The notes beneath the pieces are model-generated. The model saw only the letters and a program-made list of their open reading frames with translations. It was not told the DNA's origin and did no database searches. The position numbers and the translations under genes were made by a program. Shown here in pieces: positions 1 to 11,194 of a stretch of DNA of 64,000 bases (the stretch's first letter is position 1; the number at the start of each line of letters is the position of its first letter). The stretch comes from Cliona cf. orientalis (Eukaryota > Porifera > Demospongiae > Clionaida > Clionaidae), in the NCBI GenBank assembly GCA_963930775.1, contig OZ005689.1, positions 35,480,694 to 35,544,693 of the forward strand, read 5' to 3'.

Positions 1-1570
1 ACCCACTCCTTTACTGCCAGCATTAAACTGATTTGGCTAAGGTGGCTGTGGGTGACTAGTGACTCCACTCGTGACACAATCTCGGGTAAGGGTTTGAAGG
101 AATGTAAATCAGCAATAGAACATGGAGTGTGTCCAGTATGGGCTGACAATAAAGGAAAAGACACATACAAAATCTGATCGCCTGATTCTAGCTTAAGAAG
201 CCGTATGTTTATTGTTGCTTTGCACTCAGTGAGCCTTGTTCCAGGAGCATTGCGTGGCTTAACATTTTCTTTGTCACTGCCTTTCTTATAACGAGCTTTC
301 CCCCCACGGTGACACGTATACTGTTTCTGCCAGATAACTTTGTACACTTCTTGCTTTCCATTCATTTCTAATACGCCAGTGTTGGCTTCTTTGTTTATAT
401 TTTTGCCTGTACAAATCTTATATTCAGTACCTGTCTGCATGCTGAACGATTTCATCCACAGTTCCCATGTTTCATCGGAATAATTGGTAAAGTAGCCAGT
501 GCCATAGTCATGTGGAGATTGGGGTCCAGTGTATGCCATGCTTGTGGTTTGATCGACAGGGAGTGCTATTTGCATGGATGTCAGTGATACACTAGCTAGC
601 TGATAACAGCATGCTGGAAGATTCAAATCTACATTGTTCTCTTTTGCTTCTGTAATTGTAGTTGTGCACCAGGAAGCTCCAGGACCACAGTGGCGGAAAT
701 CTAGCCTGCATTCTGATACGGAAATTCCTTGCTCAAAGCACGAAGGACAGGGTGCTGCTTTATCACCTTTATGACCTTTAATTTGTCTACAATATTTTGT
801 ACTACGTTTTGCTTTGAAGCAACCAACACATCTTCCAAGTATTGAAATTTCTATGACATTGATAATCATTTAATATTAGGCCAAGCAAAGTTAATTAATA
901 GTTTCTCAGGCCCGCCCGCATCAAATTTTGAGAAAGCAAAACTTTTTTATTTATTTCTCACGTGAGCAGCGAGCAGTCACGTGCTAATTAATTTAATTAA
1001 CAGACAAAAATTGGAATATACAGTAAAGAGTTCATGAAACTAACTCTTTTCTGGCATCTCGAGACAGTATGGTTGACATCTCACAACTGAAGTCTCCGTG
1101 AAAGTGGTATTTAGCCAGCAGCTAGCTAGCTATTTTCTTCAAAGATGATGACGTCATCTGGTGCAGGCTAAATCTTGTCATCTTACAAGGTTAGTACGAC
1201 TGGTGAAACCTTTCTCTACTAAATAGAAAGCTAAACTTGATTGTTAGGCTAGATAATCTTTCTGGTTGGACTTCAATACTTGTATTTCAGCACTAGCTTG
1301 TGTATCAACCACGTGCAGCACTAGCGAAAATGGGCGTGGCCACTATCGCCACGCCCATTTTTCATTAAAAAATAAAATAAAAAGCCGCCTCCCGCATGGG
1401 TCTTGAAATTTGAAAGCCTGAGAAACTAGTAATTAAGTTTGTTTGGCCTTATATCATATTAATACATAACCCAAATAAATTATGATCATTCTACCTTGTT
1501 GGGTGGGACTGCTAGACGCCTGTTCAGCATTCATTTCAAGCTCACAGCTATCATCTGAAGCCTGCTCCAT
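1..1570 (-). CDS. Partial Cys-rich zinc-binding protein gene, 5' two exons
   Basis: Two exons are readable on the minus strand. Exon 1 (1570-1495) begins at an ATG, gives 25 acidic/Ser-rich codons and ends in phase 1 at a GT donor. Exon 2 starts after an AG at 850 and stays open to the window edge, about 283 further codons. Exon 2 has a Cys-rich start (CVGCFKAK, then paired C-x2-C motifs and a C/H-rich stretch near residues 60-80). A second region near residues 195-260 has the order YTC-H, basic loop, TECKA, then H-x2-H (HTGH), resembling FAR1/FLYWCH (WRKY-GCM1 clan) fingers found in MULE-derived and ZSWIM-like proteins. The rest of the gene lies beyond base 1, so a catalytic domain cannot be assessed. 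An in-frame stop precedes an internal ATG at 869, which supports the spliced start. The family is inferred; the gene model itself is well supported. Confidence 0.65.
877..1451. mobile_element. Miniature inverted-repeat element inside an intron
   Basis: The ends are inverted repeats of about 35 bp (left TTAGGCCAAGCAAAGTTAAT; right, reversed, TAAGGCCAAACAAACTTAAT, both followed by a TTTCTCAGG block). No coding capacity is seen. It lies within the 644-bp intron of the gene at 1-1570. Removing it leaves about 69 bp, the usual intron size elsewhere in the window. It carries a TGACGTCA CRE-like palindrome near 1148 and a GGGCGTGGC hairpin near 1330-1360. The superfamily is unknown. Confidence 0.6.
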
Positions 1571-1861
1571 TCGTACCTCCCCTAGTCACTGAGATCGATT
1601 GTGAAGAGACTAGTTTGGCGCTTTTTTTTAAGACATGCATGTAGCTAAAGTTGCATGTGCATGTACAGCTGCATGTAGCACGATAGGGCGCTAATACCAG
1701 CTCTACCGATACCAGTTCCAGTCGCGGTCGTATATTGGTACGCGGTCCCGGGCCGTACTAGTACGGGTGGCCGGCTATCTATGCCGTGCGGCGCCGCTGG
1801 CACACGTGCGCAGGTTGCCACTCCCACTTGCGGCATCCATCCTGTACCTAATAAGACCCCT

Positions 1862-2195
1862 TTCCACATACTACGCGTGGCCCGGAAATCAATTAAATGG
1901 ACCTGGGCGGAGCCATTCGAAATGAACGTAAAGATCGAGCAAGAGTTGAATTTCGTTGTTGGCGACAGCCGATTGTTCTTAGATGCCCAAGAAGCTAAAA
2001 AGGTGAGTGAACATACATTAGTTTGATGAATCTAGCTGTATCTAGGTAGAGAATTATAATTAGCGCCCATAGCAATGGGCTCCGTGTACGGCGGCTGTGC
2101 CGACTAGGTGGGTCAAAATGAAGGCTTATTTCGCCTTCGTATAGCACGACTAGCCTCCGTAGAAGACGGTAACAGTTAGTAGAACCCCCACAACT
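1862..2195 (+). mobile_element. Internal fragment of TGTGAC-ended miniature element family
   Basis: The sequence matches the interior of the complete copies at 4935-5593 and 13505-14159 (shared landmarks: GGAAATCAATTAAATGGACC, CGAGCAAGAGTTGAATTTCG, AGCGCCCATAGCAA). Both terminal repeats are missing, so it is a truncated copy. The small open frames crossing it are repeat-derived. Confidence 0.7.
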
Positions 2196-3224
2196 CCTTG
2201 TCAGGAAGCCTGGGTTCGCTTGGAGGTGACCACGACCATTGCCAGAAATGCGCGGCCATCCCATAGTTGGAATAGTGAAAATGTTTCATAATTCGTCTAA
2301 TTGGATGTGTACATTCTCTATGGGGATAAACCAAAACAAGCTACCCAACTTCCGATCATCTAGACTTCTTTGATACAATAAAAGGAAGCTCCTGATGATT
2401 TACGACTCTCCATACTGCATGCACAGAATTTACTATTTTAGCAAACGTACTTGATCAAGTTGTCCATAGAGAGCAATACATTTTTGCTGAAGTGACTGTA
2501 AACTTGCACGATTTTGCATCACAAGTAGCGTAAAATTCCGACTTCCGATATCTAGACTACTTATTTAGCTATGAAACCTCAGATCTAGCCTAAATTTCAC
2601 TTCGCCATTTCAAATTTTACTTTGTAAGGGCAAAGTTCAGAAATATTGCAGAATTTTTGCTGGCTCGGGAGTTAGTGACGTCATGACCTTTGAACTGGTC
2701 TATAGCTGAGGCCCTGAATCGTGGACAGGACTGCTGCGAGTGTCAAGATCAAGACTCTGTTGACTATTAATTTTAGATTGAAAATAGTATAGATTAGCCT
2801 ACTTTAGTACTTGAGTGTAGTTATCCATCAGTAGCTAGATTTAGCCGTCAAGTGTAAAATATCATTGTTGAACAGTTACTGCACTGATCTGCTGTGGACT
2901 ACATTATTTTATCACAAACGGCAACTGAAGGTACTATCTATTTTAAATTAAATTACATTGTAGGAGCCTACATATAATGATAAATAAGTTGATTTTTGTC
3001 GATCGTGAAATTTATAAGATATTCATGACTTCTTGTACGCTTGTAATTAGTAATTACAAGGGCTTGTATAATGCAAACATATGGATGTTCACTGCTCCAT
3101 AGGGCATTTCTGGCAACGTCCCTCCATCCTTCATTGGAGAGCTCTTTCTCTCTTGGTTAGTTGAAATTATTATATCTTGGTATGTCTTTCATCTGTCTTT
3201 ATCAATGACATAATATTATGTACA
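2196..3224. other. No feature recognised
   Basis: AT-rich sequence with many stops in all frames. No repeat pairing, splice-bounded exon or RNA gene could be supported. Confidence 0.4.
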
Positions 3225-3660
3225 GGCAAAGGAACATCAGATCATTTGTACAATGGTGCACCTATCAGCAAAGAAACCAGTTGTTTTTCAATTTATCGGT
3301 TTGCTGCTTCAAATCATCTTACCGACAAAGCTACCCAAGAGCTGTTGGACCTCATCAGTCTTCACTGTCCCACACCTAATTCTTGCCCTATTTAAGGTCT
3401 CTCCATTCCACATTCCAATGTATGAACCTGTTTTTATGATTTTCTCCGGATTCTGCATGCATTATAACCGAGAAAGTAGGTTCAAAGTGCAGCATCATAG
3501 GTACCATTGTGGTTGGCTTGAGAAGGGGATCTCTCCACCCCCTCATTTCTTGGGACAGAAGGATGGGAGACTGGACATCTTATCTTTGTTGAGAGTGGTA
3601 GATGCTGTGCTCAAGACAAACACTTCACAAGTAAGAAAAATACATACATACATTGTAACA
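3225..3660 (+). pseudogene. Decayed exon of a transposase-like protein
   Basis: An AG acceptor (TTATGTACAG) precedes an open stretch of about 55 codons with the pattern YNGAPISKETS, then HLTDKATQELLDLISLHCP. It resembles an N-terminal region common in uncharacterised invertebrate transposase-like proteins. Stops and frame changes follow after about 3394; a second frame continues with LDILSLLRVVDAVL to near 3640. No catalytic motif is visible. The assignment is weak and based on remembered pattern only. Confidence 0.3.
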
Positions 3661-3891
3661 TGCATGAAAGCAACATGATGGCAGGGATGAAAAGCTAGTT
3701 GTTGCACCTATTTCTGCATTTGCAACTCTTGATGGAGTTGGTGGTGTGATGTGTATTGGTGTAGTGAGGGTTACACAAGAGAGTTTTGTGATTGGGGAGC
3801 TAATAGGAGTAAGGTTGTATGTATGTATGTACAGTATATCGCATAATGTGACGGTGTTTAAACTTGGTGATTTCGTCTCTGGCCATATAGA

Positions 3892-4301
3892 ATACCGTAA
3901 ACTCTGCTTATTAAGCGCACATTATTTATTAAGCACATGCCCTCTTCTTGTCATAAACTATTGTTTATTAAGCGCATGCGCTTAATAGGCGTGGCGTTCT
4001 ATGAACCTGACCTTGACCGGCTGGAAAGTATTTGGAGTCAGGTATCTTTGGAGAAATGATGGCCACGAATAACGTTATCATGCAAGAAGATCGACAAATC
4101 GCCAGCACTCGTCATCTTGAGCGGCAACTGTAAACAATAAAGTGCTCGATCGAGCAAGCGCTAGCGGGCCTCGCATCCATCACATGCCCAAACGTGTGGG
4201 CGTGGTTATGTGCCATATAAGCTCATATCCTTTATTAAGCGCATACTGTCATTCCGTTTACTGCTATAAGCGCATGGCTTATTAACCGGAGTCTACGGTA
4301 T
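3892..4301. mobile_element. Miniature element, ATACCGTA-ended family, copy 1
   Basis: The terminal inverted repeats are ATACCGTAAACTCTGCTTAT and, reversed from the right end, ATACCGTAGACTCCGGTTAA. Both are followed by subterminal copies of TTATTAAGCGCATGCGCTTA. It is about 410 bp and non-coding. A second copy lies at 36369-36747. Confidence 0.75.
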
Positions 4302-4391
4302 TGGCGAAATTTAAATTTGGCGGTACTGACGACCCTATGAGCAGCAGTGCTCTTATCATGTGTATATGTTTCTGCTTGTTTCTACTTCTAA

Positions 4392-4670
4392 TGTGATCTG
4401 CTATGAGAAAAGGGACCACTCGGGATATTTTATAATATTGAGATTTTGGTATGGATTGATAACTCTAAAGATGTGTACTGAATCAATGGTGCCAGTTTCA
4501 TGAAAAAATATTGATCATAAGCTAAGTTATGACCATTTTTATGCACTCAGGTAGGTATATTCGTTTTTCGGAAAATGTGCATTAAATTTTTGAATTGAAA
4601 TTTACATTTTAGCAATTATTAGAAAATGAAAATTTATCCCAAGTGGTCCCTTTTCTCATGGCGGGTCACA
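4392..4670. mobile_element. Miniature element, TGTGAC..GAGAAAAGGG type
   Basis: A 279-bp foldback with about 30-bp termini: TGTGATCTGCTATGAGAAAA on the left and, reversed from the right, TGTGACCCGCCATGAGAAAA. Both continue into GGGACCACT. The interior shares text with the element at 20183-20543 (ATATTGAGATTTTGG and GAAAAATATTGATCA). Non-coding. Confidence 0.75.
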
Positions 4671-4934
4671 AATATTTGTTTTTTAACGTGTTCTGCCTAT
4701 GCATCAACTATTGGAGTTGACATGTTCACTTAGAGCTTGTATATAGTATAATCAATAGTAATCCAGTGGTACACACTTATAATTATCTTTTAGTCGCTTA
4801 CCCTTTGCTGAGCATTTTTTGCGTCCCAATTAGATATCAATTGCAATGATCTTTGTATCATTTCATACGATACAGATATCATTTGAATTATGATACTTGG
4901 GATTTGTTTTAGCATGAACTACCACTTGATCATA

Positions 4935-5593
4935 TGTGACTGGATTTGGGAAAACCCTCCGTATGGGATTTTTTCAGAAGATTGAGTTTGATGCATGGTT
5001 GATAAGCTCTAGCATAGAGCTAACCCATGTTCAAGTCTTAGGCCGATCACGCGCTTCATTGTTGAGATACAGCGCTTTGTTTGCGATCACGCCGCACCCC
5101 CAATAATCGAGAAATTACGGTCTAAAGGCATTGCTATGCACGCGTATGGCATTTCCGCATACTACGCGTGACCCGGAAATCAATTAAATGGACCTGGGCG
5201 GAGCCGTTCGAAATGAACGTAAAGATCGAGCAAGAGTTGAATTTCGTTGTTGACGACAGCCAATTGTTCTTAGATGCCCAAGAAGCTAAAAAGGTGAGCG
5301 AATATACAGTAGTTTGATGAATGTAGCTGTATCTAGGTAGAGAATTCTAATAAGCGCCCATAGCAACGGGCTCCATGTATGGTGGCTGTGCCGACTAGGT
5401 GGGTCAAAATGAAGGCTTATTTCACCTTCGTATAGCATGACTAGCCTCTGTAGAAGACGGCAACAGTTAGTTTATTCGACATATATATGACAAAATCTGG
5501 ACTTTGACAAATTTCGACCTTAGCTACTAAAAACGTGCATTGCGTAAATTGCGTGCGGATCCCATACGGAGCATTTCATCAAATCCGGTCACA
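4935..5593 (+). mobile_element. Complete TGTGAC-ended miniature element, copy 1
   Basis: A 659-bp element with inverted termini TGTGACTGGATTTGGGAAAA on the left and, reversed from the right, TGTGACCGGATTTGATGAAA, followed by GGATCCCATACGG-type subterminal sequence. No protein is encoded. Related copies are at 13505, 14193, 35783 and, as fragments, at 1862, 12812 and 35044. Confidence 0.8.
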
Positions 5594-7180
5594 TAATATA
5601 ATATTATATTAAATACTAGAGCTCTGTAGAGCACATACCCCGCGCGCACATTGTGCAATCTATAGATTTATTTTCAGTGCATTTTGTAATTTCAGAGAAG
5701 TAGTAATCAGTGCTGCTAGCCTACTGGGGGTTCCGGTGACACTTGAAAAAGCGCTCTCTGCACATAGACCTAGCCCAGACTAGGAAGATATGAATTTCTA
5801 CCTATATTTTTGTAACAATAGGGTTATGGTTATGTTTACTTTTAGCTACTACCGGGTTTCGGTAATCGGTTAGTGACGAGGGGTTTGGGTTTAGGCTATG
5901 GCTGTTGACGAAGGGTTAGTATTATAGTGACAAGGTGAAATTCTGACTGTGGTAGTACCTAAAAGTAAACCTAACCCTAACCAACAATAGTAGTATAGCT
6001 GTCTTACATCATGATTGGTTCCAGGTTTCAGTCACTATAGACATCACGAGCATTATTTAGAACATCGACGATCTTTACCAGTCATATGCTTGGTCACTTA
6101 GCTAGTTGTGCACATGAGCAGAAAGCACAGTTGGTGTGCATATACATTGATGGGCACTGTTGATAGGCATGGCTACGGTGGCCAATAAAAAGGCACTATT
6201 TGAGATGCTCGTGGACCGTATCCCTCAATTTGACATACTGAAGCCAGTTTTTCGCCGAATTCGATTGATTTGTTGTGATTACAAGTCGCTTAGACGCCTA
6301 TATCTCGAGATGTGGCGATATTTGTGCTAACGACAACGATGACGACAACGACGACGACACAACTGATTACTTTACCCCCTTGTGCATGCGCGCGGGGTAA
6401 ATATAGCCAATATGAAGGCGCAAGGCACTTAGAGCAATGTTTTTGAAAAAAATATCCTTTGAAAGTGTAAATCATGTGCCGTAGTGTGAAACTCTGCCTA
6501 GTATTTTGTTGTAGTATACCCAGGTGTGGCCACATGTATTGATTACCAATCCATCCTCTCTCTCTTATGTTTCCTCCTCTGGGATATTGCATATATATCA
6601 CTCTGTACGGTGAAGATCCCTGTGGACCCAGTGGTGAGGGTCATACTAGTACATGTATGTAGTACATGTATGTATATGTGTGTATGTGTGTGTGTGTATG
6701 TACGTATGGGTAATTATATCTTATCAGTGTTATTTCTCTTCATACCAGTGTTTTCTTGAGTGTTAAAGACATGTCAACTCAATAAGCCTGATGCAGGGGT
6801 TTATGCAGTTGTAGCCTCTACCTATCTCGTTTCTAAAATTTTGTTTTTGTGAAGCTCCCACCCTCAGGTGGCGTGATGAGTCGTTGATGGCTTCTGGTTT
6901 TCACATTGGAGTTATGTTTCTCTGACTTTCCACAAAAATTACCCACCATCATATTTTACCCTCAAAATTCAACTGCACATTCAAGCAACCCACTAAACAC
7001 AATGGTGCACGATACTGGGTGGATCCTATACAAGAGGCAAGGAAGAGAAAGAAGACAATCAAGTAAAAGCTCATAATCACTGCTCATAGCGATAGCTACA
7101 CTTCATGTTCAATTATAACTGGGGTGAAATAAATGTCAGCTTTTGATGAATATAATAATTATACTGACCACTCCCTAAGA
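5594..7180. other. Non-coding stretch with short repeats
   Basis: No gene is supported. It contains a palindromic TTACCCC..GGGGTAA motif at 6371-6400, recurring near 16762-16790, and a TG/TATG-rich microsatellite at about 6650-6705. Open frames here lack splice context or similarity. Confidence 0.4.
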
Positions 7181-7252
7181 TTGCCTCTATGGTGACATTT
7201 GGTAATTTTTTTGAACATAGAGAGAACCATAACTCTGATGGGAAAACTAGAA

Positions 7253-7865
7253 GCCATCATGGTAGTCACTACTGTCACATCAGTAACCACAGTCCTACTA
7301 GTCTCCATAGTCACATCAGTAGCTACAGTGCCATCAGTCACTACTGTCACATCAGTAACTACAGTCCCACCAGTCACATAGGTAACTAAACTACAGTCAC
7401 ATTAGTCACTACTGTCACATCAGTAACCACAGTCCCACCCGTCACATAGGTAACTACAGTCCCATTAGTCACTACTGTCATATCAGTAACTACAGTCCCA
7501 CCTATCACTACCGTCACATAGGTAACTACAGTCCCATTAGTCACTACTATCACATCAGTAACTACAGTCCTACCAGTCTCCATAGTCGCATCAGTAACTA
7601 TAGTTGCGTCAGTCACTACTGTCGCATCAGTAACTACAGTCCCGTCAGTCACTACTGTCGCATCAGTATCTACAGTCCCAATTGTCACATCTGTCTCGAA
7701 TGTCACATTAGTAACTACAGTACCATTAATCACTACTGTCACATCAGTAACTAATGGGACTGTAGGTAGTTACAGATGTGACTATGGAGACTGGAGGGAC
7801 TTTAGTTACTGATATGACAATAGTGACTGGCGGGACTGTAGTTATTAGTGTGATAGCAAATCTTG
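7253..7865. repeat. Minisatellite of about 30-bp units with terminal orientation switch
   Basis: Many degenerate copies of CACTACTGTCACATCAGTAA-type units of roughly 30 bp, built from two 15-bp halves. From about 7752 onward the same unit appears reversed, for example GTGACTATGGAGACTGG, so the array ends in an inverted arm. The divisible-by-three period keeps frames open on both strands and gives TVVTDV-type repeats. I read this as repeat-driven, not a gene. Confidence 0.75.
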
Positions 7866-8345
7866 GTACCGATGCCGGTACAGGAGACACAGTGTTAAAA
7901 TTTCATCTTTACTTACTTCTTACAGAGAGAAGAGGTTTTCGACAAAAGAAGATAGAGATCGAAGGAAACCGACAAAATTAAATCGAATGTTACAGTTGCT
8001 TCTGGTCACCTGATTTGCAAGTGTTAGTATCATCCAATGATTTGTAGCATATAGTATGAGTATAGAGCATGAGTATCATTGCAATAAAGCCATTAAATTG
8101 ATATTCGTATCAGTATTGTGAAATTTTAATGTGAAATTTTACGATTATGGCCACAACCAGGAAACTATACATAAGAAAAATCGAGAAAGGTGAGAATAGT
8201 AACTGATTACTTCTGAATCAGCGGTGGAGTTTGTACAACAGCATTTAATGTGTATCAAGGATACAACACGTGATGTTAACTAATAAGAATAAGATGCATG
8301 CGTAGATTGTGAACAGCCAAAACAGACCCAACATATTTAAAGCCA

Positions 8346-8697
8346 TTAATAGGTGAGTGAGCAATGAATCAGTCCAATCATTCTATCAACGAGAAGGCCA
8401 TTCACTTGGTACACTTCATCAACGGATTTCCTTTTAGAGATTCTACGAATACGTTTGCTCACTAAGAGCATGTACAGGCCTGCATAAACCTCACCCACTT
8501 TCTCAGGCAAGTCTGCGATAACTTTTGAGTTTCGTTGGTTGATGCGAATTTTCAATTAGTGCAGTCTCCACTGCTTTCCTCCTCCGCTATTCCAGGATTG
8601 GAAATTGAAATAAGCTTGTCAGAGTTGATTATAATATCTGGAGCCCCTCCTAGCAAGAAATAATCAGCCAACCTTGGGTCAACATCAAGCACTTTAA
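8346..8697 (-). pseudogene. Degenerate fragment of unrecognised protein, interrupted by a miniature element
   Basis: Two adjacent minus-strand frames read as one protein with a frame break near 8548. The first part has LKVLDVDPRLADYFLLGG; the second has LPEKVGEVYAGLYMLLVSK and a YQVNGLLVDRMIG ending. The composition looks genuinely protein-like. The apparent start codon lies inside the miniature element at 8698-9322, so the native N-terminus is lost. I do not recognise the family and infer no function. Confidence 0.4.
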
Positions 8698-9322
8698 GGG
8701 TGCTTCCCATAGCAACGCATTATAGTATGCAGGAATGTACTATCATGTTGCTATCTACATGCTACAAGATCACAAACTACACGCATAATGATATTCATGA
8801 TTGATAAGCACTATACAGCTCTATACTATACTATTACTAGCTGTACTCAGGACCCTTTACCTTGCATTCTAGTGTAAAACTCGGACTGTGTTCATCAGAA
8901 TGGGACCACGCTTGGAATGTAGACTATTGGTTGCATGCTCTAGACCGTAACGGAGAGTTTTTCCAAATAATATACACATCCAGTTTGTAAAAACGATGAT
9001 GTCATGTGTGAGAAATCGAACTTGCCAGTACAGCGCTGGCAAAAGCTCTCCGTTAATGGATTGCCCTTGTTGAGATATGCATGTAACAAAAATTTGAGCT
9101 TCTAAAAGTGTACACAAGGTGAGTTTTATCGATTTGAAGGTTGTAGCTGGTCGCATCTATAATATTACCCCCGTTATACTTCAAGAGCTTGGGATTGGCA
9201 TATAGAGTAGGCTCTACACTGTCTCCAAACTGGCGCTTGTTTCATTCAAGTAGCTGCTATAGTTTTTGAGAAAGTCCCTAGCAATCGCTCAAAAGATGTG
9301 CGTGGGCGGTGGTGAAGCACCC
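8698..9322. mobile_element. Kolobok-type miniature element with TTAA target duplication
   Basis: The ends are GGGTGCTTC (left) and GAAGCACCC (right). They are flanked by TTAA at 8694-8697 and 9323-9326. The TTAA duplication plus GGG termini is the Kolobok signature, as seen in the larger element at 30114. It is 625 bp; the 95-codon minus frame inside it has no recognisable domain. Confidence 0.7.
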
Positions 9323-9540
9323 TTAAGAACTTTTAATCATATCTGCCATTTGTTTATCAGAACTGAGATCAGTAAACTTGTTAAGGGGAAAACATTTCGC
9401 ATTTCTGAAACTTGTACTTTGAGATGAAGAAAAGAAAGACCGAAGTAGTAAAAATCTGCTTGAAAACAAGGTTTTTTGGTGGTGAAGCCAGGAGGTGGGA
9501 AAAAAGAAAAACTGTGGTAATAGTCAACACACACACACGC

Positions 9541-9800
9541 ACATCTCTTAATAAATTTCTAGTCTACTTCTAATAAACTTCTAGTGCTTCTAATAAACTT
9601 AAAATTTGACTGGAAGTTTATCAGAAGCACTGGAATAAACTTTATAACATAGTCTACTTCTAATGCTTCTAATGAATTTCAAGTCAAACGTCTAGTTTAT
9701 TTCTATTTTTCATAATATAATCAAATCAGAATAGACTTACAGGAAAGGTTACGTATGCAACATGCACAACATGAGTATCAAATAAGTTGACTAGAAGTAC
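9541..9800. repeat. Degenerate CTTCTAATAAACTTCTAGT satellite-like array
   Basis: Repeated CTTCTAATAAACTTCTAGT-type units. Related AGAAGTAGACTAGAAGTAC arrays occur at 19108-19212 and, in opposite orientation, at 19850-20035. It adjoins the LTR-like segment at 9830, just as the right-hand array adjoins the LTR-like copy at 20036. Confidence 0.55.
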
Positions 9801-9829
9801 TAAAATTCGATTAAAAGTACTTGTGGTAA

Positions 9830-9988
9830 CACTGAACATTACTAATTGTTTATTTCCTGTAATTACCTGTTGTGGTTTCCTTTTAATGGTACCTATAAAT
9901 CTGCATGCATTTTATTATTTTGTGAGCTGTCTATTGGAATGTATTGTCGACATTAAATATTGGCCAACCATTGGCGGCGACTGCATGC
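9830..9988 (+). repeat. LTR-like segment of the gypsy element
   Basis: About 155 bp (AATTGTTTATTTCCTGTAAT through ATATTGGCCAACCATTGGCG) recur in reverse at 20036-20182. Here the segment sits directly upstream of gag, as a 5' LTR end plus leader would. Exact LTR borders were not determined. Confidence 0.45.
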
Positions 9989-10650
9989 ATGGCTACCACA
10001 TTGGCAACGACGATAAAAGATGGCTACTCATGGATCTCTCACGCCGTTCGATTCCAATACGGAAGACTGGACGAGCTATATGTAACATATGAACTATTAT
10101 TTTGTGTCAAACGATGTAGCCGATGGAGCGAAGAAACGCTCAATTTTGTTGTCACCCTGTGGAGCGATGACATACAAGAATATCAGAGACTTGGTCGAGG
10201 AAGATAAATTGGACATGACTTCACACGATGATATTGTCAAGCTTGTCAAGGCTCACTTCGATCCGACGCCGTCCGCCATAATGCACCTACAAATTTAATG
10301 TACCTACAAATTTAACTCTCGAATGAGAAAAGCAGGCGAGTCAGTTGCGGCGTACGTAGCTGCACTCGTGACATCTATCAGCATTGTGAGAACAAAGAAA
10401 ACTTACAAGACATACTGCATGACAGGTTGGTCTGTGGTGTCAGGCACAAAGACATCACTAACCGGTTATTGGCCGAGAAGAAGCTCGACTACAATAAAAG
10501 CTTTGGAACTGGCTAAGGCCATAGAATCTGCTGAAACGAACACTAAGCAGCTAGAGTCGACCCCACCTACCGCTACAGGCACACCTCAAAACTCAGCTCG
10601 CAACACAGTCCACTGCCAGCGCTCCCTAAGTCAATCGTACCACGCATCCT
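9989..10650 (+). pseudogene. gag: Ty3/gypsy Gag (capsid part), frameshifted
   Basis: The frame opens at the ATG of GCATGGCTACC, then shifts several times. Readable Gag blocks are TEDWTSYM, then NYYFVSNDVADGAKKRSILL, then DDIVKLVKAHFDPTPS, then AGESVAAYVAAL. This is the capsid-region layout of K02A2.6-like (metazoan Ty3/gypsy) Gag, which packages element RNA in the cytoplasm. The next part (DRLVCGVRHKDITNRLL-like) needs another frame. No intact protein can be made. Confidence 0.7.
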
Positions 10651-10679
10651 AAGAAGGGAAGGGGCCAATGGAAACAAAA

Positions 10680-11194
10680 CGCGAAACAATCAAGTACGCT
10701 GATGCCCTGTTATAAATGTGGAGGTGATGAACATTCTCCCGCCCAGTGCAGATTTAAGGATGCAGTGTGTCACGCCTGTAAAAAGAGGGGGCACATTGTC
10801 AGAGCATGACTAAAGATGCCTAAGAAGACACACCACCTTCAGGAGGAGCATACAGACAGTGAAGATGATGGTGCAAACACACCGTTCACTCACTGTCAAC
10901 CAGCCTCTTGTAGGGAAAGTGACCATAAATGGTGTTGCTGTGCAGATGGAGCTGGACACAGGTGCTGCCTACTGTTATTACTCAAACCACATATCAAAGG
11001 ATTACACAGCAGAAAACCATCAACAGTCTGGAGCCCTCTGACCTTAGATTGAGATCTTATAGTGGTGATAACGTTCAGGTGTATGGTGTATGGTCAAGTC
11101 CCAGTGGTGGCTCGTTATACTCAGCAGGAATGTGAGTTGTATGTATGTGCAAGTTGTAGCAGGTAATAGGCCAGATTTAATGGGCAGAGATTGA
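10680..11194 (+). pseudogene. Gypsy nucleocapsid zinc knuckle and aspartic protease remnants
   Basis: A zinc-knuckle segment reads CYKCGGDEHSPAQC followed by CHACKKRGHIVRAC at about 10708-10810. The adjacent region at 10859-11041 contains VNQPLVGKVTINGVAVQMEL and then DTGA, the retropepsin active-site triplet in a variant context. Stops separate these blocks from gag and RT. The usual order gag-NC-protease-RT is kept. The protein is not functional as read. Confidence 0.65.

Noticed and set aside
7159-7981. Open frames on both strands encoding TVVTDV-type repeats
   Set aside because: They follow from a minisatellite with a period divisible by three; no splice sites, start context or domain support a gene.
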